Assembly: GCA_964592475.1 (NCBI GenBank)
Contig: CAZQEZ010000004.1
Location: forward strand, 3,459 to 67,458
Reading direction: 5' to 3'
DNA from: CAZQEZ01 sp964592475
Lineage (GTDB): Bacteria > Bacteroidota > Bacteroidia > Cytophagales > Cyclobacteriaceae
DNA length: 64,000 bases
Shown here: in pieces, positions 1 to 9,030 of the stretch
How the letters are laid out: every line of letters begins with the position of its first letter
Position numbering within the stretch: position 1 is the stretch's first letter
Translations under genes and position numbers: made by a program
The notes under the pieces: model-generated
Databases searched by the model: none
The model's input: only the letters and a program-made list of their open reading frames with translations
Told to the model about the DNA's origin: nothing

Positions 1-1
1 T

Positions 2-1462
2 ATTCAAGGACTTGGAGGCGCCGGTCTTTTTGCCATGACTTTTGTAATTATTGCTGACCTTTTTCCACCGGCAGAAAGAGGTAAGTATCAAGGACTTACT
101 GGAGCAGCTTTTGGAATTGCCAGCATTTTGGGCCCTTATTTGGGTGGGTTGCTTACTGACAATGGAAGCAATATTATTTCCGGTATAGAAGGCTGGCGAT
201 GGGTTTTTTATGTAAATATACCGTTTGCTATACTGGCATTGTTTTTTATTATTAAAAAAATGCCATCTCTCAAAACAAATAGCGTAAACTCTAAAATAGA
301 TTTGGTAGCTGCTTTGTATTTGATATTGGGTTTGGGCCCGTTGGTTTTAGCTATCGAGTTGGATAAATCGGGACTTAAGAGCAATGCCTATATGTCGTGG
401 ATATTTTTTGCCGTTGCTTTTGCCTCATTAGCCTTATTTTATTTCCGCACACGCAAATCAAAAAACCCAATCATTAATTTATCATTATTTAAAAATGTGA
501 TTTATCGCAATAGTAATATCGCTTTAATGTTTTTTGGAGCCGCTTTTTTGAGCTTAATTATTTTTATTCCCTTTTTTCTGATGAACGTACAGGAATTAAG
601 CGCCACCAAAGCAGGCATCACTTTAATACCCTTGAGTTTAGGTGTGGTTTTAGGATCAATAGTCTCCGGTCAGCTAGTTTCTCATTATGGTCATTATAAA
701 TTTTGGATGGTATCCGGAGCAGTCCTTTTTATTCTGGGAGTTTATTTCCTTGCTCAAATGAACGCTGAAACTACTTATAGTAACATTATTATTTACATGA
801 TTTTATGCGGGTTTGGTGCAGGTCCGTCAATGCCATTGTACACTTTGGCTATCCAAAATGCAGTAAGCGTGAAGGAAATTGGTCAAGCGACAAGCGCCAG
901 TCAATTTTCCCGCTCTATTGGAGGCACCTTAGGAACTGCGTTTATGGGATCTATTTTAGCACTTACATTATTATCAGGTATTGATGAAAGTATGCCGAAT
1001 AAATTAAAAATTGCTGGTTTTGAACTACCTGGGGTAAATAGTGAAAATTTACGCTCATTTGATAAAGACTTGGTTCACCAAAAAATAAATAAATTATATC
1101 AGCATAAATTGAATGAAGTGAAACGGTGTGTAAAAAATCAGGACCTAAAGGAATGGAAAAGATTAAAAAATGACCCATTATTAACTTTGTCTATTAAAGA
1201 TTATTCGATTAAAGACTTGAAGGGAAACAATAAAAACCTGCGAAAATTAGAAGCAAGCTTGAAAAGAGAAAATGCATTACTAAATCAGTCTTTCGAGCGA
1301 AATTTAACCACTACTTTTAATACAGCCACTACTCGTATATTTTATGCCAATATTATTATTCTCATTATAGGAACAATAGTAACGCTGATGATACCGGAAG
1401 TACCTCTCAGAAAAACCAATGAAGAGAACAGCTTTGCCGAAGAAGTATCTTCTCATTTTTAA
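2..1462 (+). CDS. DHA2-family (EmrB/QacA-like) MFS drug exporter, 5' end outside the window
   Basis: This is the carboxy-terminal part of a 14-helix major facilitator that probably exports drugs by proton antiport across the inner membrane. The frame is open from base 2 and reads IQGLGGAGLFAM before the first internal Met at base 35, so the gene begins upstream of the window. PPAERGKYQG is the conserved loop seen in EmrB/QacA proteins, followed by GPYLGGLLTD and then a series of hydrophobic helices. Between the last two helices lies a charged stretch of roughly 120 residues (about bases 1000-1320), longer than usual for this loop. The substrate cannot be told from sequence. A bidirectional hairpin terminator follows at 1575. 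Confidence 0.88.
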   Translation: MQGLGGAGLFAMTFVIIADLFPPAERGKYQGLTGAAFGIASILGPYLGGLLTDNGSNIISGIEGWRWVFYVNIPFAILALFFIIKKMPSLKTNSVNSKIDLVAALYLILGLGPLVLAIELDKSGLKSNAYMSWIFFAVAFASLALFYFRTRKSKNPIINLSLFKNVIYRNSNIALMFFGAAFLSLIIFIPFFLMNVQELSATKAGITLIPLSLGVVLGSIVSGQLVSHYGHYKFWMVSGAVLFILGVYFLAQMNAETTYSNIIIYMILCGFGAGPSMPLYTLAIQNAVSVKEIGQATSASQFSRSIGGTLGTAFMGSILALTLLSGIDESMPNKLKIAGFELPGVNSENLRSFDKDLVHQKINKLYQHKLNEVKRCVKNQDLKEWKRLKNDPLLTLSIKDYSIKDLKGNNKNLRKLEASLKRENALLNQSFERNLTTTFNTATTRIFYANIIILIIGTIVTLMIPEVPLRKTNEENSFAEEVSSHF

Positions 1463-1574
1463 ATTGTACAATAATTCAAATTTTGTGTACTTATTTCGCA
1501 ATTAGAGCAATTCGTAAGTATATGATTTAAAGGGATGGTGGGACGATTGGCAGATAAGATAAAGAAGTAATTAA

Positions 1575-1603
1575 AAAAGGCCACTCCGGAAGAGCAGCCT
1601 TTT
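1575..1603. terminator. Bidirectional hairpin terminator
   Basis: AAAAGGC (1575-1581) pairs with GCCTTTT (1597-1603). An inner CTC/GAG pair lies across a small CA/CA internal loop. The A-run and T-run flanks allow it to act in both directions. It sits between the end of the exporter gene and the minus-strand relic. Confidence 0.6.
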
Positions 1604-1632
1604 AATTATTTGAATTAGTAAGGTATAAATTT

Positions 1633-1920
1633 CTATTTTGTAACGGTTCCGCTGGGAAATGTGGATGAAACCATGTTGTTCATGTCTTACTTCCATGACA
1701 TAGTGCCGGCTAATGTTTCCGTTACCAAAGGTTTTAACTGAAATGGCGCCGAGTTATCCTATCCTGAAGGTTCAATTGAAACTACGATAGTATTACCTGT
1801 TAGCGCTACAGGGAATGTTAAACCTAAAGGTGCATTTTGCACAAAATTTTCTCACGGAAATGGAGGTCCTTGCTCACTTCCGCTAAATGGCGCATCGTTA
1901 TCACCATGGTAAAAGTGCCA
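1633..1920 (-). pseudogene. Relic of a secreted or anti-sigma-like domain gene with three in-frame stops
   Basis: On the minus strand one frame reads sensible protein for about 95 codons but is cut by TGA, TAG and TAA before a final TAG at 1633-1635. Recognisable pieces are WHFYHGDNDAPFSGSEQGPP, NTIVVSIEPS and SGTVTK. Further stops precede it upstream and no start codon remains. The pattern of a VSIEPS strand followed by a long loop and an SGTVTK ending resembles the C-terminal domain of RskA-type anti-sigma proteins common in Bacteroidota. That resemblance is by eye only and weak. I see the stops directly; calling it a decayed gene is inference. An assembly error cannot explain it simply, because all pieces stay in one frame. 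Confidence 0.55.
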
Positions 1921-2209
1921 TAGCTAAGCAATAAACTAACTGATACTTAAAATAAAACACTTATGTTATTTAATCGCAAACAATAAATTACTCATGTAAT
2001 AAAATTCCGTTAGATGAAGTAATTAAATGATAAAATCTACAAAATGTTAACTTATCTTTATACTGCAATAAATCAATAATTTTATTTTATAATATATTCC
2101 AATTTAATATTACCTGGATAACTTTTTTATCCAATAATAGTAGTTTAATAAATAAATAAAGTTTATATTTATTGAACAAAATTACAATTTGTTACTTAGT
2201 TAATCTAGC
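1921..2209. other. AT-rich intergenic stretch upstream of the histidine kinase
   Basis: No open frame of note. TACAATTTG near 2183 is a near match to the Bacteroidota -7 element (spacer one base too long) and could be part of the kinase promoter. Nothing else is recognised. Confidence 0.3.
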
Positions 2210-5200
2210 ATGATTCAGGTTGAACAGGACAAAAAGGGGTATTTTTTAATTGATTTCAATAATAGAGTTATTGAATTTAGTGACAGCTTGCCCTCTATAG
2301 CAGGTAATAAATTGGATAATTTGTTGAATAAAAAATTGACTGAAACCAATTTATTGAATACTAAACTCATTCAGGAAGTACTTGAAAATAACTTTTTCCA
2401 CCAGCCATTAGTCTTTTATTCAAAGCTTTTCAGCAATAATCCTTCTTTTTTTGAAATTATTATTACCAAAAACGCCAATTATTACCGGGTGCAACTATTA
2501 AAAGATGACAGTGACTCTCAATTTGAAAAAATTGATTATAATCTTTTAGTAGACCAAGAATCAAATATTATTCAAAGTAATAATATTGATCTGGTTGAAA
2601 AAAATTTAATCGACGACCTTTTGCCCTTACAATTGCATAAGCCCTTTCACGAAAGATTTGAGTTAGCCAAAAAAGGATTGGAAGATAATTTTACTTTCAG
2701 CCACACCCCCTACCATATACAAGCTTCCAAATTACAGCAAAATTGGTTTGTATCTATTTCTTCGGAGAACAACCAACAATTTGAAAACCTATTTGAAAAA
2801 GCAATTACTGAATTATCGCTATCTCTTCTTGATGCTAGCAATAGTAAAGATATAGATGCTACAATAAATAAAGGTTTAGGTATTTTGGGCCAATATTCCA
2901 ATACTGACCGAGCCTATATTTTCTCAATTGATTATAATAAGAACAAAGGCAGTATTATTTATGAGTGGTGCAACAAAGGAATTGAAAAAGTAAAAGATAA
3001 ATTGCAGAATATCCCTTTAAAGCATTTTGAATGGTTTTTAAATAAAATGAAAAATAGCGGATCCGTCTTTATTGATGATATTGAACACATAACCGATTAC
3101 CATTTAGCTGAAAAACAACATTTAAAATCACACAATATTCAATCCCTTTTAAGTGTGCCAGTCATAAAAAAGGGAAATATTATTGGGTTCATTAGTTTTG
3201 ACACGGTAAAAGGTAAAAGAAGTTGGAATAAATCAGAAATTAACCTTTTAAAAATTGCAGGGAAATTATTCTTTAATAAAATAAACCAGTTTGATAATAC
3301 CAAAAAGCAATTGCAAACTGAAAGCTTTTATAAAAATATCTTTAATAATGCTAAAGACGCTATGCTTTTAATAGATCAAAGCACTAAAACTATAGTAGAT
3401 GCCAATTATGCTGCTAGAAAACTGTATGAAATCCCCATACATTTACTAAATAAAATTACCTTAAATAAAATAGAAAAATTATCAGATGAAAAGTCGAAAC
3501 TTACCAATAATGGTCAACTCATAGTAAAACATGAAAGTTTAAATGGCAATAGATTTACTGTAGAACAGCATGTTTCTACAGCTACAATAAACAATAACGA
3601 ATTTATATTATTAGTTAATCGGGACATAACCGACAAACTACAAAAATCAGAAGAGCTATTGAAAAGCAGGCAACGATTTAAAATGATCTCTGAAGCAACT
3701 TCTGATTTTTCTTTTTCCGTGATTAGAGATGAAAAAGGAGCCCGTCTGGATTGGTGTAGTGATACTCTTACTAAAACTTTTGGGGAAGGAAATCTTGATC
3801 GATTAAAAAACATGCTTCATCCCGATGATAAAACAATCTACAATGAATTTTTAGTCAGACTAGAAGAAAGAGGCATAGCAGATGTTGAACTAAGATTGTC
3901 AATACCGAGGCAAAAGGAATATTGGATCCATTTATCTGCAAAATTATATAAAGAATCTCATCAGGTAAGAATTACTGGGGCTGCCAGAGATATAAATGAG
4001 AAAAAGAAAGCTGAATTTGCTTCAAAAGAAAGTGATAATCGATTTCAATTTCTATTTGAAAATATGCCCTATGGATTAATTACTTTACGATTTTATCAAA
4101 ATGAATTCCTGATAAAAAATGCAAATAAAAAAATAGAAGATATAATTGAAATCAAAAAAAATGAGCTTATAGGTAAAAATATTAAAGAGTTTAAAAATTT
4201 AGCGAATGAGCTTATCTTAAATTCAATTTATAGTGTTCATACAAAGTTGAAATCCAAATACCTGGCTAATTATTTGTATGATAATAAGATTCTTGAAATA
4301 TATCTTTATCAATTACCTACTAAAGAGGTAGTGCTAATGATTCAAGATATAACTGACAAAAGCAAAACAGAAAGAGAGTTACTTGAATCACAAAAGAGTT
4401 ATAAAATTCTTTTTAATAATGCCAATGACAGCATTTTTATTCATGATTTAGAAGGAAAAATTATAAAAATCAATAGTGTAGCTTGCAAAAAACTTCGCTA
4501 TAGCCACAATGAGCTTATCAAGAAACATGCTTTTGATCTTGAATCACCAGCCAATAGAAAAGATTTTGACAAAAGATTTAATTATTTACTTGAAAATGGT
4601 AAGAATAAATTTGAAACCGAACTTATTCGAAAAGATAACAAGTTGGTACCAATGGAAATTGCGAGCCGCTTAATTAAGTATCAACAAAAAATTGTTGTGT
4701 TAACTACGGCCAGCGACATAACTGAACGAAGAATTGCAGAAGAAAAATTAAATTATGAGCTTCAACTAAATAAATCCATTTCCATATTTGCTGAAGAACT
4801 ACTGGCTAGCCAATCATCCGTGTCGGATTTAGCCAACAGAATATTACACGTTGCTAGGTCTATTACTGAAAGCAAACACGGATTTGTAACAGAAATAAAT
4901 GAAGAACGATCAAAAAATAAGAATACAATCACTGCCATATCAGCTGAGGGGTGTTTTGTAAATAATGATGGTGAAAATAATGATGATACTAAAATCCATG
5001 AATTGCTTACCGATCAGGTTTTAAAAAATCGAAAACCATTTTTCACCAACACTCCTATAAATAAACCAGACGGCAAGACAAAACTACCCGATGGTCATTT
5101 TCATATTCAAAACTTTATATCTGTACCTGTAATTGCAGATGAGCACATAATGGGTCAAATCGCCATGGCCAATTCTTCCCGAAGTTATTCCGAAAGAGAT

Positions 5201-5959
5201 GTAGATGCCATCATGCGTATTGCCAACTTATATGCATTGGCCATTAGGATGGAACGATCAAAAAAGGAACTTGAAATTCGCAATAGTGAGCTCAACAACT
5301 TCGTGTATAAAGTAAGTCATGACTTACGAGCACCACTAGCATCCATTGCCGGGCTTGTAAATGTAATTACCCTTTTGCCGATGGATGAACAACCAAAATC
5401 TTATATTGAATTAATTGAAAATAGAATTCAAAAATTAGATCGCTTTATAAATGATATTCTAAGCCATTCCAGAAACCTGAATACAGAAATTAAATATGAC
5501 AGAATCGAGTTAAAAAATATTATTACAGAAGCCGTTGCCGAACTTAATTATATGGAGGAAGCGCGTGACGTAAAAGTGCATTTACAAATAGAAGAGGGTG
5601 AATTTATTAGTGATATATTAAGAATAAGAGAAATTATCAGGAATTTATTAAGCAATGGTTTTAAATACCACAACCCTTATCAAAAACTTAAATTTATTAA
5701 AATACAAGCGCACATTGATATTAACCAGATACATATTATCTATGAAGACAATGGATTGGGGATTGACCCTATTGCCTTGCCAAAAATATTTGATATGTTT
5801 TACAAAGGGTCCGATCGATCTAATAGCTCAGGTTTGGGTTTATATATTGCAAAGCAAGCCATTGATAAGCTGAGGGGCAGTATTTTGGTACAAAGTGAAA
5901 AAGGGAAAGGAACTCAATTTGATATTACCATACCCAACAGAACAGACTCTCTTAATTAA
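2210..5959 (+). CDS. Cytoplasmic multi-PAS/GAF sensor histidine kinase
   Basis: A 1249-residue soluble sensor kinase with no membrane segment or signal peptide. Domain order by eye: divergent PAS-like regions (about 10-180), GAF (about 195-360), four PAS domains (about 370-485, 495-605, 615-720, 735-850), a second GAF (about 865-1020), HisKA (about 1027-1095) and HATPase_c (about 1135-1245). The H-box is YKVSHDLRAPL, with the phospho-accepting His at residue 1037. The N-box is EIIRNLLSNGFKYHN, the G1 box EDNGLGID, the F-box IFDMFYKG and the G2 box SSGLGLYIAK. No response regulator lies nearby, so the partner is unknown. The stop overlaps the convergent acetyltransferase gene by 8 bases. The many PAS/GAF units suggest integration of several cytosolic signals; the ligands are unknown. 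Confidence 0.93.
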   Translation: MIQVEQDKKGYFLIDFNNRVIEFSDSLPSIAGNKLDNLLNKKLTETNLLNTKLIQEVLENNFFHQPLVFYSKLFSNNPSFFEIIITKNANYYRVQLLKDDSDSQFEKIDYNLLVDQESNIIQSNNIDLVEKNLIDDLLPLQLHKPFHERFELAKKGLEDNFTFSHTPYHIQASKLQQNWFVSISSENNQQFENLFEKAITELSLSLLDASNSKDIDATINKGLGILGQYSNTDRAYIFSIDYNKNKGSIIYEWCNKGIEKVKDKLQNIPLKHFEWFLNKMKNSGSVFIDDIEHITDYHLAEKQHLKSHNIQSLLSVPVIKKGNIIGFISFDTVKGKRSWNKSEINLLKIAGKLFFNKINQFDNTKKQLQTESFYKNIFNNAKDAMLLIDQSTKTIVDANYAARKLYEIPIHLLNKITLNKIEKLSDEKSKLTNNGQLIVKHESLNGNRFTVEQHVSTATINNNEFILLVNRDITDKLQKSEELLKSRQRFKMISEATSDFSFSVIRDEKGARLDWCSDTLTKTFGEGNLDRLKNMLHPDDKTIYNEFLVRLEERGIADVELRLSIPRQKEYWIHLSAKLYKESHQVRITGAARDINEKKKAEFASKESDNRFQFLFENMPYGLITLRFYQNEFLIKNANKKIEDIIEIKKNELIGKNIKEFKNLANELILNSIYSVHTKLKSKYLANYLYDNKILEIYLYQLPTKEVVLMIQDITDKSKTERELLESQKSYKILFNNANDSIFIHDLEGKIIKINSVACKKLRYSHNELIKKHAFDLESPANRKDFDKRFNYLLENGKNKFETELIRKDNKLVPMEIASRLIKYQQKIVVLTTASDITERRIAEEKLNYELQLNKSISIFAEELLASQSSVSDLANRILHVARSITESKHGFVTEINEERSKNKNTITAISAEGCFVNNDGENNDDTKIHELLTDQVLKNRKPFFTNTPINKPDGKTKLPDGHFHIQNFISVPVIADEHIMGQIAMANSSRSYSERDVDAIMRIANLYALAIRMERSKKELEIRNSELNNFVYKVSHDLRAPLASIAGLVNVITLLPMDEQPKSYIELIENRIQKLDRFINDILSHSRNLNTEIKYDRIELKNIITEAVAELNYMEEARDVKVHLQIEEGEFISDILRIREIIRNLLSNGFKYHNPYQKLKFIKIQAHIDINQIHIIYEDNGLGIDPIALPKIFDMFYKGSDRSNSSGLGLYIAKQAIDKLRGSILVQSEKGKGTQFDITIPNRTDSLN

Positions 5960-6557
5960 TATTCTTTAGCCAAAAAATCATCCGTTTTTGGGTAGATGTT
6001 TTCTTGTCTACCTCTTGCCAACTTAAGTAGGTCATCAATTCAGGATGTTCGATATAACCCAGCCTCTGCCAAAAATTGTTTAAACCCTGATAATTTTCAG
6101 GCTTCAATGGGTGGGATATTTGCCTTTCAACCGCACAAAAGGCACAAGTATTTACTCCAGCATAATTGTGAGCGTATTTTTCTCGCAATTGGAAAAATAA
6201 ATAACCAATACCTTGACCACGATACTGAGGCAACAAAACTGACTCCCCAAAATACATAATTGAACGTAAATCAAAATCTTGCTGTAAAAATGGGCGTTGA
6301 AAAATCTCGTCTTCCTGCCACAAAGGAATGCAGGTGCTAGCCCCTACCACTTCGTCATTATCCATAACTATAAAAAAGGCAGCATCTCGCGCTTGTAAAT
6401 ACGGTTGTAAATACTCACGTTCATAGGCTATGTCCCCTTTGTATAAATAAGGATATTCACGAAAAACCTGGATACGCAATTGAGCCAGTGAAGTTAAATA
6501 TTGCTCTATTTGGCTGCCCATTACTTTAATTATTTTTACAGATGGTTTCATTTCCAA
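5952..6557 (-). CDS. GNAT-family N-acetyltransferase
   Basis: A 201-residue acetyl-CoA-dependent acetyltransferase of unknown substrate. The acetyl-CoA pyrophosphate-binding motif A is clear: ESVLLPQYRGQGIGYLFF around residues 107-124, matching the Q/R-x-x-G-x-G/A signature. The N-terminal LAQLRIQVFREYPYLY is the usual helix of the fold. Translation probably starts at Met1 or Met3 (MEMKPS). Its 3' end overlaps the histidine kinase stop by 8 bases in the convergent direction, and the next gene upstream is divergent 37 bases away, so it is transcribed alone. Confidence 0.85.
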   Translation of the reverse strand: MEMKPSVKIIKVMGSQIEQYLTSLAQLRIQVFREYPYLYKGDIAYEREYLQPYLQARDAAFFIVMDNDEVVGASTCIPLWQEDEIFQRPFLQQDFDLRSIMYFGESVLLPQYRGQGIGYLFFQLREKYAHNYAGVNTCAFCAVERQISHPLKPENYQGLNNFWQRLGYIEHPELMTYLSWQEVDKKTSTQKRMIFWLKNIN

Positions 6558-6594
6558 AACTTTTTACTATCTTTTCAGTAAAATTAATTGAATT

Positions 6595-7101
6595 ATGTAC
6601 ATTAGAAAAATTGAAAAATTTTTTCCTTCTCCAGTTACCATTCCAGCATATGTCATGGCTATAGCCGGTATAGTTTTGATCTTTTTTGAATGGATGATTG
6701 CTATTTTTGTTTTGGCACTCGCTTTCTTTATCATTTCCGGTAATGAAGGAATAGTGATAGACGAAAAAAACAAAAAGTTTAAAGTTTATTATAGCGTCTA
6801 TTTCATCAAGTTCGGTTCATGGGAGCCGCTTCCAAATTTTGGCAGATTGTTGCTGGTGCCAGAACAGCTAAAATATAAAGGCAACATTTTTTCTAAAAAG
6901 TCGCTCACGGATGAAAAATTTGGTGTTAGACTTTTTTATGCTAATTCATCCGATTACCTGTTAGCAGCAAAAGGAGAATTGGAACCGACCAAAAAAGATG
7001 CAGAATTTTTATCTAAAATGCTCAATCTTAAAATAGAAGATTACAGCCACGTAAATATTGATGAAGTAATTGAAAAAGAGCAACCGCCTCCGTCGCAATA
7101 A
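6595..7101 (+). CDS. Small membrane protein of unknown function
   Basis: 168 residues. Two adjacent hydrophobic segments (about 12-29 and 32-48) form a probable helical hairpin, followed by a soluble domain of about 115 residues and a Pro/Gln tail. NEGIVIDEKNKKFKVYYSVY, right after the second helix, looks like the start of a beta-rich domain of the kind found in PH-like membrane-anchored proteins, but I do not recognise a family. It is divergent from the acetyltransferase, with only 37 bases between them. No function is proposed. Confidence 0.7.
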   Translation: MYIRKIEKFFPSPVTIPAYVMAIAGIVLIFFEWMIAIFVLALAFFIISGNEGIVIDEKNKKFKVYYSVYFIKFGSWEPLPNFGRLLLVPEQLKYKGNIFSKKSLTDEKFGVRLFYANSSDYLLAAKGELEPTKKDAEFLSKMLNLKIEDYSHVNIDEVIEKEQPPPSQ

Positions 7102-7285
7102 TTAATGGTTCGCGATCTATTTCATTAGTGTATGCTATTCATTGGCTTATCTTCTCCACTCCAGGGTAGGACATACACTCTTTGTGCGCAGCCTATAGCA
7201 TTTTAAAAACGAGCACCGCCAGCATTATAACCAGCCTGCAACCTATCTATGAAATTATGCTAGCCGTTATTTTTTAGGAGAAAAA
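7102..7285 (+). other. Intergenic DNA, nothing recognised
   Basis: No frame of note and no clear hairpin between the small membrane protein gene and the broken ORF that follows. Confidence 0.3.
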
Positions 7286-7507
7286 TTGAATCAGCAAATA
7301 ATTATTGGAGGTGGTGTCATATTTTTTACCGTATTATTAAAAAGTTTGCAAGAATATTTGAAAGAAAATAGAATTACCACTAAAATATGATCAATTAGCG
7401 TAGCAAACTTTCCCAATACGAACACTCCAGTAACTATCATTTTTTTGGCTTGCTTAATATTTACCATAAATGCATGCATTTACAATGCTTATTTGAAAAA
7501 GAGATAA
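7286..7507 (+). pseudogene. Possible two-helix membrane ORF split by an in-frame TGA
   Basis: From a TTG at 7286 behind TAGGAG, a frame encodes 34 residues with a hydrophobic core (IIIGGGVIFFTVLL) and stops at TGA 7388-7390. The same frame continues for 38 more codons with a second hydrophobic core (VTIIFLACLIFTIN) to TAA 7505-7507. Two membrane-like segments in one frame separated by a single stop suggest a decayed gene or two very short peptides. No family is recognised, and chance is possible in DNA this AT-rich. Confidence 0.25.
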
Positions 7508-7537
7508 GGTATAAAAGTGGACGAATGTGTCGCCTAA

Positions 7538-7567
7538 TTTGATTCTAATTTTCTTTTCTTATTTTTG
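7538..7567 (+). promoter_or_regulatory. Bacteroidota-type promoter for the antiporter gene
   Basis: TTTG (7538-7541), 18 bases, then TATTTTTG (7560-7567), matching the -33/-7 consensus TTTG and TAnnTTTG. It lies 22 bases before the ATG at 7590 and supports that start over an upstream in-frame one at 7527, which would precede the promoter. Confidence 0.5.
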
Positions 7568-7589
7568 CCGAAAAATATCCCTTGTAGCC

Positions 7590-8837
7590 ATGGAACTTTT
7601 CAAAATTTTTTCGGTAATATTAGTACTTTCTGCAATATTTGCTTTCATCAATCATAAATTTATAAAACTACCCTCTACCATAAGTTTAATGATTGCAGGG
7701 TTGTTGCTGTCATTTATTACCCTTGTGACAGGTAATTTTTATCCCCTGTTTTATGATTTTGTACAGGAAGAAATCAACATGATTGATTTCTCTGAATTGG
7801 TACTTGAATTTATGCTCAGCTTTTTATTATTTGCAGGCGCCTTGCATACCGATTATATTAAGCTAAGCAATGCCCGTGGTCCGGTTCTTTCTTTTGCAAC
7901 CATAGGTGTGATTCTTTCCACCGTTATTACTGCTACTGTCACCTACTTTTTATTACAAATTTTTGGGTTTGAAATTGAGTATATCTATTGTTTACTATTT
8001 GGAGCCCTCATCTCCCCTACTGATCCCATTGCAGTATTAGGGATTTTAAGAAAAGAGAAAATCCCAAAATCATTGGAGGTGAAAATCACGGGAGAGTCTC
8101 TCTTCAATGATGGTGTAGGCGTGGTAATATTTCTATCGCTACTTCACATTGCCGAGCAAGGAGGCGCGATTGATGCCAGTTTTATTACTGAATTACTATT
8201 ATTAGAAATTCTAGGAGGTGTGGGATTAGGAATCGGAGGAGGATACCTGGCGCTGCAAATGATGAAAAGAATTGACCACTATCAAACGGAAGTATTAATT
8301 ACCCTTGCTTTGGTCACCGGAGCTTATAGTCTGGCTTTGGCATTACATTTTAGTGGTCCATTGGCAATGGTATTGGCAGGATTGATCATAGGAAATCAAG
8401 GTAAAAAAACGGCAATGTCGGAGCAAACACTTGAGTATGTAGATAAATTTTGGGAAATGGTAGATGAAATCTTAAATGCTGTATTATTTGTTTTAATTGG
8501 TTTAGAGATTCTTATTCTCTCCTTTAAATGGGTATACCTAGCATTAGGTTTAATTGCTGCTCTGTTAATTGTGCTCATACGATACCTCTCCTTACTTACT
8601 CCTTCGGTGCTTTTAGGCTACAAACGCGCATTTGCCCCCAACGCTTTGAAAATAATGACTTGGGGAGGCTTAAAAGGAGGCATTTCAATCGCGTTAGCAT
8701 TATCTCTAACTAGCGAAATGCCTCGTGACCTAATTTTATCAATGACTTACGTAGTGGTTATATTTTCTCTTCTAGTACAAGGTTTAACTATTGGTAAGTT
8801 AGTAAATAAATATAAACGAGAAAGTAAACTTGGTTGA
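7590..8837 (+). CDS. Na+(K+)/H+ antiporter, CPA1/NhaP family
   Basis: A 415-residue inner-membrane cation/proton antiporter with about 12 hydrophobic segments. Diagnostic residues are LLFGALISPTDPIAVLGIL, with the TDP of the crossed helix, and KITGESLFNDGVGVVIF, with the E-x-L-x-N-D motif whose Asp is the ion-binding residue of NhaP/NHE proteins. GGLKGGISIALALSL near the C-terminus is also typical of CPA1. I take the start at MELFKIF, downstream of a good promoter. The regulatory TrkA-C-type tail found in some relatives is absent. Its stop overlaps a truncated Crp/Fnr-like remnant by 8 bases, implying that the two were once co-transcribed. Confidence 0.92.
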   Translation: MELFKIFSVILVLSAIFAFINHKFIKLPSTISLMIAGLLLSFITLVTGNFYPLFYDFVQEEINMIDFSELVLEFMLSFLLFAGALHTDYIKLSNARGPVLSFATIGVILSTVITATVTYFLLQIFGFEIEYIYCLLFGALISPTDPIAVLGILRKEKIPKSLEVKITGESLFNDGVGVVIFLSLLHIAEQGGAIDASFITELLLLEILGGVGLGIGGGYLALQMMKRIDHYQTEVLITLALVTGAYSLALALHFSGPLAMVLAGLIIGNQGKKTAMSEQTLEYVDKFWEMVDEILNAVLFVLIGLEILILSFKWVYLALGLIAALLIVLIRYLSLLTPSVLLGYKRAFAPNALKIMTWGGLKGGISIALALSLTSEMPRDLILSMTYVVVIFSLLVQGLTIGKLVNKYKRESKLG

Positions 8838-9030
8838 TATAGATTTAATACGGAAAAATTTTGAAGGTCTTAGTCCGGATTTAGCTCAAAAATTGGCAAA
8901 TATCGGGCAAAAAACAACTTTAACCACCGGCCAGGAAATTTTAAAAGAAGGACAATATATTAAAGTAATTCCATTAAAAAGAAGAAAAATTAAGGTTAAC
9001 AAAAGATGGAATTCTAATAAAATAAATTAA
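8830..9030 (+). pseudogene. Truncated Crp/Fnr-family regulator remnant
   Basis: 66 codons from a TTG that overlaps the antiporter stop. LSPDLAQKLANIG, then TTGQEILKEGQYIKVIPL, closely follows the start of the cyclic-nucleotide-binding-like domain of Bacteroidota Crp/Fnr regulators, where GQYIKVIPLVL-G-IKV is expected. After VIPL the sequence degrades to KRRKIKVNKRWN and stops. The rest of the sensor domain and the DNA-binding helix-turn-helix (about 130 residues) are missing, and thymidylate kinase follows at once on the other strand. It is almost certainly non-functional. Loss by deletion is inference. Confidence 0.65.

Noticed and set aside
7527..7589. Upstream start of the antiporter at 7527
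   Set aside because: A consensus promoter lies between 7538 and 7567, so that start would lie upstream of the transcript.
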